The notes beneath the pieces are model-generated. The model was not told where the DNA came from, searched no databases, and was given only the letters and a program-made list of their open reading frames with translations. Shown piece by piece: positions 57,422 through 64,000 of a stretch of 64,000 bases of DNA (positions within the stretch are counted from its first letter, which is position 1; each line of letters opens with the position of its first letter). The DNA is taken from positions 682,001-746,000 of the forward strand of contig NZ_JAPVRC010000001.1 in the NCBI RefSeq assembly GCF_030345335.1. The letters run 5' to 3'. The position numbers and the translations under genes are program-made. This stretch comes from Halobacillus campisalis. GTDB taxonomy: Bacteria; Bacillota; Bacilli; Bacillales; Halobacillaceae.

Positions 57422-58081
57422 CTATATTTTCTTTAAGACTAAACCAAAGTTTTCTGCTGTACACTGTTTCTCAGTCACCTTTTCAATTAACTTTACTAAT
57501 TGAGACCCATTAATTAAATCTATAGGTTTATCCAAAACATATTTTCTTGCTTGAAGTGTATATTCCCCAGTCGTTATAAAAAAGCCAATTTCAGCTTTAC
57601 AATCAATTACTGCACTATGAAACTGTTGTATTTTTGGTCTAGTTACTTTTGTTTTGTCGTAACGTTTACACTCTACAATTGCGCAATAATCTCCTTTTCT
57701 TAATACAATGTCTTTCCCTCCATCTCCTGTTGCTTTGGTAACTTCAGCTTCGTAGCCCATTTGCAAAAACAGGTCACAGATAAAATACTCAAATTCTAAA
57801 GGAAGCATTTTCTTTAAATCAATAAGGTTACCTTTTCTTTTTAACACAATTTTTCTCTCGTGAGCAATTAGTTCTTCTTCTATTATCTTTTTCTTTATTC
57901 GGTGATTACGAAAAAGAGTTACAAAAACAATAATTGCGAAGATCATTGTCAGCCATGTCAATGGAGATAATGACATCAGCCAATAAAAAAATTTTTCGAT
58001 TAATATTGTCACATATATAAATAATGTAATGGCCAGTAATATCGGTAAATATCCAAATGAAGTTCTTCTCCGTCTTCCCAC
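57422..58081 (-). CDS. Membrane-anchored Mrr-like restriction endonuclease
   Basis: 219-residue protein with two N-terminal membrane helices (about residues 10-28 and 32-55). An Mrr-type PD-(D/E)xK nuclease domain (about 85-200) follows: FEYFICDLFLQMGYEAEVT, the catalytic Asp in GDGGKDIV, and Glu-x-Lys in AIVECKR. I chose GTG 58081, seven bases after GAGGTGA, over a TTG that would abut it. It lies between the integrase and the tRNA, on the opposite strand. Such membrane-bound Mrr proteins may degrade foreign DNA; the target is unknown. Confidence 0.85.
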   Translation of the reverse strand: MGRRRRTSFGYLPILLAITLFIYVTILIEKFFYWLMSLSPLTWLTMIFAIIVFVTLFRNHRIKKKIIEEELIAHERKIVLKRKGNLIDLKKMLPLEFEYFICDLFLQMGYEAEVTKATGDGGKDIVLRKGDYCAIVECKRYDKTKVTRPKIQQFHSAVIDCKAEIGFFITTGEYTLQARKYVLDKPIDLINGSQLVKLIEKVTEKQCTAENFGLVLKKI

Positions 58082-58215
58082 TTTCAATCACCTCTATAAT
58101 AGTATGATCATAAAATGGACTTTGAAATACCAAAATTATTCAAAGGGAAGATTATTCTCCAATTTATTTTTATAAGAGGTAAGAATACAACGTAAGATTC
58201 CATTGGATAAAAATC

Positions 58216-58266
58216 CTGCCCCAATTCTGCCCCAAAAGGCGGTTTAGAGTTTCACCAGCCCCAATC
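58216..58266. repeat. Tandem CTGCCCCA repeats beside the tRNA
   Basis: CTGCCCCA occurs at 58216-58223 and 58228-58235, and CAGCCCCA near 58257-58264. They lie between the integrase region and tRNA-Arg, where integrase arm-type binding sites are expected. The role is inference. Confidence 0.45.
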
Positions 58267-58280
58267 CTTTCAAAACAAGA

Positions 58281-58321
58281 AAAACGCTGAATCCCTTGAT
58301 ACACAAGAGATTCAGCGTTTT
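58281..58321 (-). terminator. Terminator of the tRNA-Gly/tRNA-Arg unit
   Basis: AAAACGCTGAATC...TTG with its near-complement, ten bases after the tRNA-Arg 3' end. Confidence 0.82.
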
Positions 58322-58330
58322 ATTAGTTAG

Positions 58331-58404
58331 CGTCCCAGGAGAGATTCGAACTCCCGACCCACAGCTTAGAAGGCTGTTGCTCTATCCAGCTGAGCTACTG
58401 GGAC
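58331..58404 (-). tRNA. tRNA-Arg (anticodon UCU)
   Basis: A 74-base cloverleaf. Acceptor arms GTCCCAG and CTGGGAC with discriminator G, D-loop AGCTCAGCTGGAT, anticodon loop CTTCTAA giving UCU, T-loop GTTCGAATC. No encoded CCA. Its 3' end faces the integrase island. Confidence 0.96.
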
Positions 58405-58424
58405 AAAATATGTAATTTAATTGG

Positions 58425-58495
58425 AGCGGGTGAAGGGAATCGAACCCTCATCATCAGCTTGGAAGGCTGAGGTTTTACCACTAAACTACACCCGC
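58425..58495 (-). tRNA. tRNA-Gly (anticodon UCC)
   Basis: A 71-base cloverleaf. Acceptor GCGGGTG and CACCCGC with discriminator T, anticodon loop CTTCCAA giving UCC, T-loop GTTCGATTC. It lies 20 bases upstream of tRNA-Arg on the same strand; the two are likely cotranscribed. Confidence 0.96.
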
Positions 58496-58635
58496 ATATT
58501 TTATTCTACTGATTTTCTAGAAAAGTTCATGAATATGTATTTAATAAAGCAATTTGTAATTGCTGTCCTGTTTTTTCGGACAAGAATAAGTATATTAATT
58601 ATCAGCGGATTTGTCAACAGTCTTGCAGCAAAGAA

Positions 58636-59163
58636 TTAATTCTCTGCTGCAAGTGATGTTTCCATTCTTAGTTCAGGCATCGGCTCACCGTTGACGTGAT
58701 AGTATTGCAGGCTGATTTTATCATTACTTTGCCATTCTAAAATTGCATAAGACGGTTCCTTATGATCTCTCGGTTCGCGAGCGCTACCTGGATTGATCAG
58801 GAGTTTTCCGTTTACTTTTTCTGCTCCGGCCATGTGAGAATGTCCAAAGCAGGCGATTTGTGCACCTACTTCTTCCGCACGATAAGATAATGGGAGCAAT
58901 GTTGATTTAATTTGATGCAGGTGGCCGTGAACGACAAGGATTTTGATATTACCGACCGGCACTACTTGTTCGTTTTCCATTTCCGGTTCAAAATCGCAGT
59001 TGCCTTTCGCATAATAAAATCCTTCAAGTTCTTCTGAAGCATAAGCCAACTCTGAGTCACCGCAATGAATCATAGCATCTACTTCATGCTGGTGACGCTC
59101 TTTAATTTCAATAACCTTGTCCGTAAGACCGTGTGTATCACTTACAATTAATACTTTTGGCAT
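58636..59163 (-). CDS. ysnB: YsnB/YfcE-type metallophosphoesterase
   Basis: Calcineurin-like phosphodiesterase of the MJ0936/YfcE group, 175 residues. Metal motifs in order: SDTHG (about 8-12), HCGDSE, GNCD, VVHGH and CFGHSHMAG. The physiological substrate is unknown. It lies 14 bases after the RdgB gene with the same order as in B. subtilis (rph-ysnA-ysnB). Confidence 0.92.
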   Translation of the reverse strand: MPKVLIVSDTHGLTDKVIEIKERHQHEVDAMIHCGDSELAYASEELEGFYYAKGNCDFEPEMENEQVVPVGNIKILVVHGHLHQIKSTLLPLSYRAEEVGAQIACFGHSHMAGAEKVNGKLLINPGSAREPRDHKEPSYAILEWQSNDKISLQYYHVNGEPMPELRMETSLAAEN

Positions 59164-59177
59164 TTAGAATCACCTCT

Positions 59178-59774
59178 TTAGAAATGTTCTTGTATCCATT
59201 CTTCAATTTTCAGAATCGCTTGTTTACGGTGACTGATCGAGTTTTTTTCTGTTGAACTATGTTCTGCCATTGTACGATTGGAATGGAGAGGAATAAAGAT
59301 CGGATCATATCCGAACCCTTCGTTTCCACGTGGAGCTTCAGCGATTGTACCTTCACATGTTCCTCTTTTCACAAATGTACTAAGGCCAGGTCGAGCTACA
59401 GCTACTGCACAGACGAAACGTGCAGTGCGTTCTTCCGCAGGGGTGCTTTTCAACTCATGAAGGACTTTTTCTAAGTTCTTCTGGTCATTTTTGTCTTCGC
59501 CTGCATAGCGGGCAGAATAAATGCCTGGTGCTCCGCCAAGAGCGTCGATTTCTAAACCGGAGTCATCAGCAGCGACTGGTATTTGAAATTTTTCTGCAAT
59601 GGCTTCTGCTTTTATTATTGCATTTTCTTCAAACGAGTCTCCATCTTCGACAATATCTCCGATAGGCTGTTCAAAATCCAATAATGACTTCACTTCGATG
59701 TTGTAATTGGCAAACATCGTACGGAACTCTTCCACTTTTCCAGCGTTTTTAGTAGCAATCACCAATTGTTTCAT
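59178..59774 (-). CDS. rdgB: RdgB/YsnA, non-canonical purine NTP pyrophosphatase
   Basis: Hydrolyses dITP, ITP and XTP to monophosphates, cleaning the nucleotide pool. It has the HAM1 start VIATKNAGKVEEF, the ADDSGLEIDALGGAPGIYSARYAGE motif split over strands, and GNEGFGYDPIF. I chose the ATG at 59774, which gives the family N-terminus (198 residues); the longer frame overlaps rph. It sits four bases from the rph stop. Confidence 0.95.
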   Translation of the reverse strand: MKQLVIATKNAGKVEEFRTMFANYNIEVKSLLDFEQPIGDIVEDGDSFEENAIIKAEAIAEKFQIPVAADDSGLEIDALGGAPGIYSARYAGEDKNDQKNLEKVLHELKSTPAEERTARFVCAVAVARPGLSTFVKRGTCEGTIAEAPRGNEGFGYDPIFIPLHSNRTMAEHSSTEKNSISHRKQAILKIEEWIQEHF

Positions 59775-59778
59775 ATGA

Positions 59779-60546
59779 TTACTTTCCCGCTGCTTTTGAG
59801 GATTGTTTAGATTCGATTGTTTCCGACCATTTACCAATAGCTTCTTTTTGCAATGTAATCAGTTCGGTTACACCTTCTTGAGCCAGCGATAGCATCTCTT
59901 GAAGTTGATTCATCGAGAAAGTAGCTTCTTCCCCTGTCCCTTGAAGCTCTACGAATTCTCCCTGTCCAGTCATGACTACATTCATATCTACATGAGCCTG
60001 GCTGTCTTCCTCATAGCAAAGGTCGAGAATTTCTTTTCCATCTTTTAAAACCCCTACAGAAATCGCCGTCAAAAAATCTTTAACAGGGAGTTCTTTAATT
60101 GTACCCTTATCTACCATCTTTCCAAACGCAAGAACGACAGCTACGAACGCACCGGTTATGGATGCTGTTCTTGTACCGCCATCAGCCTGGATGACATCAC
60201 AGTCCACCCACAAAGTGCGTTCACCGATTTTATCTAAATCCACTACAGCACGCAGGGCACGACCGATCAGACGCTGGATTTCCATCGTACGGCCAGAGAC
60301 TTTCCCTTTAGAGGATTCTCTTATATTTCGTTGCTCAGTAGCTCTTGGGAGCATAGCATATTCAGCTGTGATCCAGCCTTTTCCTTGTCCACGGAGAAAA
60401 GGGGGAACACGATCTTCTACACTTGCATTACAAATTACTTTTGTATCTCCAAAGCTTATTAATACAGACCCCTCCGGGTGTTTTACATAGTCCGTTTCAA
60501 TTGTAATTTTTCTAAGTTCATTGACTTCACGCTGATCACTTCTCAT
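59779..60546 (-). CDS. rph: RNase PH
   Basis: Phosphorolytic 3' exoribonuclease that trims tRNA 3' ends, 255 residues. The substrate and phosphate-binding signatures [14 protein letters not shown] and RGRTME-like [16 protein letters not shown], and [15 protein letters not shown], are intact. It is first of the rph-rdgB-ysnB unit. Confidence 0.96.
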   Translation of the reverse strand: MRSDQREVNELRKITIETDYVKHPEGSVLISFGDTKVICNASVEDRVPPFLRGQGKGWITAEYAMLPRATEQRNIRESSKGKVSGRTMEIQRLIGRALRAVVDLDKIGERTLWVDCDVIQADGGTRTASITGAFVAVVLAFGKMVDKGTIKELPVKDFLTAISVGVLKDGKEILDLCYEEDSQAHVDMNVVMTGQGEFVELQGTGEEATFSMNQLQEMLSLAQEGVTELITLQKEAIGKWSETIESKQSSKAAGK

Positions 60547-60627
60547 CGTAAACGTCCTCCCTTTCCATTCTTCCTTTTATCCTTGACTATCTTAACATAA
60601 TAAGCTTCTGCTTTGCATAAACAATGA

Positions 60628-60654
60628 GAGCCACTCTTATTTTAGAGTGGCTCT
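60628..60654 (-). terminator. Terminator after gerM
   Basis: AGAGCCACTC with its complement around a TTATTTTA-like loop, 12 bases after the gerM stop. Confidence 0.75.
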
Positions 60655-60666
60655 TTAACCGAAACT

Positions 60667-61746
60667 TTATAAACTTTCAGCTTCTTTTATGTCAGATTTC
60701 GTTACAGGTTCACTAATTGGTTCTCCAGCTTCATTTAATACATCCTCTACTCCTTCTACCATCACTTCCACTGACTCTACGTCTGGCAGACCTGTCAAAC
60801 TCATCACTAAGCTTGATAAGGCTTCATTCGACAGAGCCTTTGTTTCTTCACCGGTCAGCATCGCTTCATTGAAAGTGACTGACAGCACTCCGTCCTTCAT
60901 CTCTGCCTTACTTACTTCCGCTCCTTCATTAAAAGGCTGCATAAGCGATGTGCCAAGTGCGGGGCCATTCAGGAGGGTTTGTACTACAGTTGTATATAAA
61001 TCCTCTCCGCTGGCTACTCTCGTTGTTACAGGGACCTGATAAACTTCTTCACCATCCTGCTGACTCGGATAATACACAGTCACTGGTTCACTGTTCACTA
61101 AATCATTCGTTGAGCTTTCCTGTACATTGATCCCGTCAGAACGGGAAACCCCATCGGATATTGGGGTTCCGCTCACAGGCATTGTCTTCTGTTCATGGCC
61201 ATTGATCCATAATTTGATTCTTTCCACATTATCGAACTGCGTAAGAGTGAAGGTCATAGCTTGTAAAATTTCCTCTTCATCTTCCGCTTCATATTCTTGG
61301 AATTCTTTCGAAACATCAACAGTCATTGTCCCATCTACCAGGTTCACTCCCTGAATTTGCGTTCCTGCTGGAAGTACGGCTTCAAAGCCTGATGGGAGAA
61401 GTTCAGTAACTGGCCCATCTTTGACCAAGTATTCTAATGATTGTCCGGCCACATTTTCAGAAGCCGGTATTTCAAGCGTCTGCGGTACAACCATTCCGTT
61501 GGAGTCAAGAAGATATAATTCTCTTTCAACTGTTCCGGAAGTTTCTTCTTCAGTACCTTCCCCTTCCTCACCTTCTCCACTTTCCGTTTCAGTTTCTTCG
61601 GTTATTGTATCTGTACTTGCTGCTTCTTCTTCAGGAGGACCATCCATTTCCTCCAGGGATTGCTCCCCCTCAAAGAGGCAGCCAGTCAACATACCCATGC
61701 TCAGAAGAGCTACAATTGTTAATGGCTTAATTCCCCAAGTTTTCAT
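60667..61746 (-). CDS. gerM: GerM, sporulation/germination lipoprotein
   Basis: Exported lipoprotein of 359 residues needed in B. subtilis for spore envelope assembly and germination (SpoIIIA-SpoIIQ complex localisation). The signal peptide ends in the lipobox LTGC (Cys about residue 22), an acidic linker follows, and two GerMN domains occupy about 75-205 and 225-350. I chose the ATG at 61746, preceded by GGGAGGG. Confidence 0.93.
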   Translation of the reverse strand: MKTWGIKPLTIVALLSMGMLTGCLFEGEQSLEEMDGPPEEEAASTDTITEETETESGEGEEGEGTEEETSGTVERELYLLDSNGMVVPQTLEIPASENVAGQSLEYLVKDGPVTELLPSGFEAVLPAGTQIQGVNLVDGTMTVDVSKEFQEYEAEDEEEILQAMTFTLTQFDNVERIKLWINGHEQKTMPVSGTPISDGVSRSDGINVQESSTNDLVNSEPVTVYYPSQQDGEEVYQVPVTTRVASGEDLYTTVVQTLLNGPALGTSLMQPFNEGAEVSKAEMKDGVLSVTFNEAMLTGEETKALSNEALSSLVMSLTGLPDVESVEVMVEGVEDVLNEAGEPISEPVTKSDIKEAESL

Positions 61747-61820
61747 GCCTTTCCCTCCCATGATAGTTTGTACTACCATATATACGAGCTTTTTGAGGGA
61801 TTAGACCAGCCGAACAAAAA

Positions 61821-61844
61821 AACTCCACATTAATTTGCGGAGCT
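61821..61844 (-). terminator. Terminator overlapping the racE stop codon
   Basis: AGCTCCGC / GTGGAGTT hairpin with a T-run on the minus strand; the stop TAA lies in the loop. Confidence 0.75.
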
Positions 61845-62651
61845 TTGTATCGGGTCCAGGCTGACGTAGTTAAGCACTTGAATCGGTTCTTCAAACCAGC
61901 GATTCGCCACATGGCGGAATTTCTCTGTGTCACCCGTTGTATAAAATTCGTGAACAGGACTTCTGTTCCCTTGCTCTAAAGACCTGTGATAAGCAAGAAT
62001 CAAACTGGCTTCTCTTGCCGTTTCTTCTCCAGAACTGATAACTTGAATGTGAGAACCCATCTCCTTTTGAATCAAATCTTTTATAATAGGATAATGGGTA
62101 CATCCAAGAATCAGCGTATCGATATTTTTTTGATTTTTAAAAGGCTTCAAGGTTTTCGAAACGATCTCTTCTGCTTCAGGACCTGATAGAACGCCACTTT
62201 CTATCATCGGGACGAACGACGGACAAGCCAAACCATCTACGACAATACTTTGATCGATTGTCCGAAGGGTATGAGGATACGCTTCACTCTTGATTGTGCC
62301 TTCTGTACCAATAACACCGATTTGTTTGTTTTTGCTGTTTTTAATCGCCGCTCTTGCGCCAGGCTCAATAACTCCTATAACGGGAATAGAAAGCGTTGAT
62401 TGAAGCTCACGCAGAGTATAAGCCGTAGCCGTATTGCACGCTACGATCAGCATTTTAATGTTTTTTTCTAATAAATAATGGACCATCTGCCAAGTATAAC
62501 GCTTCACTTGTTCTTTTGGGCGCGGGCCATACGGGCACCTGATCGTATCTCCCAGATATATGAGTTTTTCATTAGGAAGCTGACGCATCAACTCCACGGC
62601 CACGGTCAGCCCTCCGACCCCTGAATCTATAACTCCTATAGGCTGTTCCAA
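61830..62651 (-). CDS. racE: Glutamate racemase
   Basis: Cofactor-independent racemase that makes D-glutamate for peptidoglycan, 273 residues. The catalytic cysteines are in VACNTATA (about 70-77) and LGCTHYP (about 181-187), and the start IGVIDSGVGGLTV is typical. TTG start with AGAGGGA upstream. Same order as B. subtilis (gerE-ysmB-racE-gerM). Confidence 0.96.
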   Translation of the reverse strand: MEQPIGVIDSGVGGLTVAVELMRQLPNEKLIYLGDTIRCPYGPRPKEQVKRYTWQMVHYLLEKNIKMLIVACNTATAYTLRELQSTLSIPVIGVIEPGARAAIKNSKNKQIGVIGTEGTIKSEAYPHTLRTIDQSIVVDGLACPSFVPMIESGVLSGPEAEEIVSKTLKPFKNQKNIDTLILGCTHYPIIKDLIQKEMGSHIQVISSGEETAREASLILAYHRSLEQGNRSPVHEFYTTGDTEKFRHVANRWFEEPIQVLNYVSLDPIQSSAN

Positions 62652-62672
62652 GCATATCCCTCTTCTCTGCGT

Positions 62673-63122
62673 CTACTTAGATGTGTGTAGCATGTTATCA
62701 TGCAGAAGACTCAATAATTTATTTAAAGTTTCCACGTCATCACTTGGCATTTCAGTTAAGACTTCTTTAAGGTATTCCTGCCTCTTTTCAATCACTTCGT
62801 GGATAATCTGTTTTCCTTTATCTAAAACGTGTATACGAACTACCCGGCGGTCTTTAGGATCACGGACCCGCTCCACCAGTTTATTCTTTTCCATACGGTC
62901 CACTAGATCTGTTGTTGTGCTGCATGCTAAATAAATATGGTCTGATAACTCACCTATCGTCAGATCACCTTTTTCAAGCAGCCACTGAATAGCTACAAAC
63001 TGAGGGGCTGTTATTGGATACTGGTCAAGAATTTCTCTTCCTTTTTGTTTAATAATTCCTGATATGTACCTTAATTCTTTTTCAACATTGGCTATTGACG
63101 CCGCGGGATGTGATTCGACCAC
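62673..63122 (-). CDS. ysmB: MarR-family transcriptional regulator (YsmB)
   Basis: Winged-helix MarR regulator of 149 residues. The HTH lies at about 55-80 (TIGELSDHIYLACSTTTDLVDRM) and the wing DPKDRRVVRIHVLDKG follows. GTG start with GGAGTG six bases upstream. Located between racE and gerE as in B. subtilis. Regulon unknown. Confidence 0.9.
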   Translation of the reverse strand: MVESHPAASIANVEKELRYISGIIKQKGREILDQYPITAPQFVAIQWLLEKGDLTIGELSDHIYLACSTTTDLVDRMEKNKLVERVRDPKDRRVVRIHVLDKGKQIIHEVIEKRQEYLKEVLTEMPSDDVETLNKLLSLLHDNMLHTSK

Positions 63123-63276
63123 TTACAGCACTCCTAACAAATTGTTCTATTCTATATATCTTACTTTTTTTGAGATAAATATCAAGCTAAACTTTCTAAA
63201 AATGAAAACCCTCCCAGGCATAGACAATCTAATACCTGAAAGGTCTTTGCCTGCTATCTAGCATGGCACATCAAAG

Positions 63277-63501
63277 CTAAAGCTTCAATTCACCCATTCG
63301 CAGTAATTCTACTACAGCTTGAGACCTGCCCTTAACGCCCAGTTTTTGCATGGCATTAGAAATATGGTTTCTAACCGTCTTTTCTGAGATGAACAGTTCT
63401 TTAGCAATTTCTTTTGTTGTCTTGTCTTGCACCAATAGTTCAAAAACTTCGCGCTCGCGTTTAGTCAGAATCTGTGCTGGCCTATAGCCCTCCTCCTTCA
63501 C
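63277..63501 (-). CDS. gerE: GerE, late spore-coat transcription regulator
   Basis: 74-residue stand-alone LuxR-type HTH protein (LTKREREVFELLVQDKTTKEIA, about 13-34, then ISEKTVRNHISNAMQKLGVKGRSQAV). It controls late mother-cell genes together with sigma-K. GTG start after AAGGAGGGG. The length is that of B. subtilis GerE. Confidence 0.96.
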   Translation of the reverse strand: MKEEGYRPAQILTKREREVFELLVQDKTTKEIAKELFISEKTVRNHISNAMQKLGVKGRSQAVVELLRMGELKL

Positions 63502-63595
63502 AAGCGAACCCCTCCTTGTTGTCTAGAGCTCTGTACGGAGGGAATTATTTAGTCATTGTATCGTATGAAGGTAGGGGTGACCATGTGCCGTTCAT

Positions 63596-64000
63596 TTACG
63601 TTTTAGATACAAGACCTAACTCCTGAGCTTTAAATAAGGCCTCAGTTCTCGACTTTACGGACAATTTATTGAATATACCCGTTAACGTATACTCTACGCT
63701 GCGCTGTGACATATGAAGGGTTTGAGCGATTTCCCGGTTTGTCAAACCAGAAGATACTTCTCTTAGTATGGACTGTTCCTTTTCATTTAACGAAAGTCGA
63801 GCTCCTTCTTTTTCAGAGATATCGCTCACGCTGGCTTCAGACCGCCTCAATTGTTTGAAAAGGTGAAGAGGAATGACGACTTCATCTCGAAGTGCACAGC
63901 GAATTACATTAATAAGTTGCTCACTAGAAGCTGTTTTACTAACGAACCCGTTGATATTCGCTTCCACCAGCATATTAAAATGAGTACTCAAGTCAAACCC
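63596..64000 (-). CDS. LuxR/NarL-type response regulator (partial, N-terminus outside window)
   Basis: The C-terminal 134 codons of a regulator whose frame is open to the window edge. The visible part covers the end of a receiver domain (NINGFVSKTASSEQLINVI), a linker and a LuxR HTH (about 63-125: LSLNEKEQSILREVSSGLTNREIA and MSQRSVEYTLTGIFNKL). The Lys in FVSK would be the conserved receiver lysine. The kinase partner should lie beyond the window. Confidence 0.85.
   Translation of the reverse strand, partial: GFDLSTHFNMLVEANINGFVSKTASSEQLINVIRCALRDEVVIPLHLFKQLRRSEASVSDISEKEGARLSLNEKEQSILREVSSGLTNREIAQTLHMSQRSVEYTLTGIFNKLSVKSRTEALFKAQELGLVSKT

Larger units (their letters stand above)
48640..58330. 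mobile_element. Degraded genomic island next to tRNA-Arg
   Basis: The segment carries a tyrosine integrase whose 3' end points to tRNA-Arg(UCU), an ImmA-type protease, a defence-type STAND gene, nucleases and AT-rich codon use unlike the flanking core genes. The right boundary is the tRNA 3' end at 58331. The left boundary is uncertain, between the YitT gene and 48690, because no attachment-site repeat could be found. Two disrupted genes indicate decay. Confidence 0.6.

Noticed and set aside
61421-61804. 127-codon plus-strand ORF
   Set aside because: Lies opposite the gerM signal peptide and acidic linker; no ribosome-binding site and low-complexity Ser/Pro product.
1-64000. CRISPR arrays and rRNA genes
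   Set aside because: No regularly spaced direct repeats and no rRNA-like sequence were seen on reading the window.

Overview
The window is a chromosomal segment of a spore-forming, low-GC Gram-positive bacterium of the family Bacillaceae. It carries a long run of genes in the order known from Bacillus subtilis (spoIVFB-spoIVFA-minD-minC-mreD-mreC-mreB-radC-spoIIB-comC ... folC-valS ... spoVID-hemL-hemB-hemD-hemC-hemX-hemA-engB-lonA-clpX-tig-ysoA ... ysnB-rdgB-rph-gerM-racE-ysmB-gerE). Many proteins are unusually acidic, which would fit a salt-adapted genus such as Halobacillus; that placement is inference. Nearly all core genes lie on the minus strand. maf, lonB and ysxE are not found where B. 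subtilis has them.

Layout. 1-7396: sporulation, division-site and cell-shape genes (spoIVFB to spoIIB). 7537-19567: a complete-looking type IV pilus locus built around comC, with PilO, PilN, PilM, prepilin peptidase, major pilin, PilC, PilT, PilB, a VanW-like protein, a membrane protein and two pilin-like minor subunits, plus a divergent giant prepilin with a repeat-rich, probably beta-helical stalk. 19568-23525: a gene-poor accessory stretch with small membrane ORFs, an acetyltransferase, an EamA transporter and short repeats. 23526-29640: a diguanylate cyclase, folC, and valS with a T-box leader. 29700-37672: spoVID and the hemAXCDBL operon. 37921-48310: a small membrane protein, long hairpin repeats, an orphan amino-acid ABC ATPase, engB-lonA, clpX, tig, a TPR protein and a YitT-type protein.

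About 48640-58330 is a degraded mobile island that abuts the 3' end of a tRNA-Arg gene. It holds a membrane-anchored SAP/nuclease/Excalibur fusion flanked by two copies of a gene-tail remnant. It also holds a nuclease-STAND NTPase defence-type gene split by one in-frame TAA, an ImmA/IrrE-type protease and a tyrosine integrase split by one in-frame TAG. The protease-integrase pair has a LexA-type box lying on its promoter. A membrane-bound Mrr-like endonuclease completes it. The rest (58331-64000) is tRNA-Arg, tRNA-Gly, the ysnB-rdgB-rph-gerM-racE-ysmB-gerE block and the end of a LuxR-type response regulator.

The best leads are the SAP/SNase/Excalibur protein, the split STAND gene, the LexA-box-controlled protease-integrase operon, the giant pilin, and a PilB with a c-di-GMP-binding type N-terminus near a diguanylate cyclase. 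No CRISPR array, rRNA or intact insertion sequence was seen.
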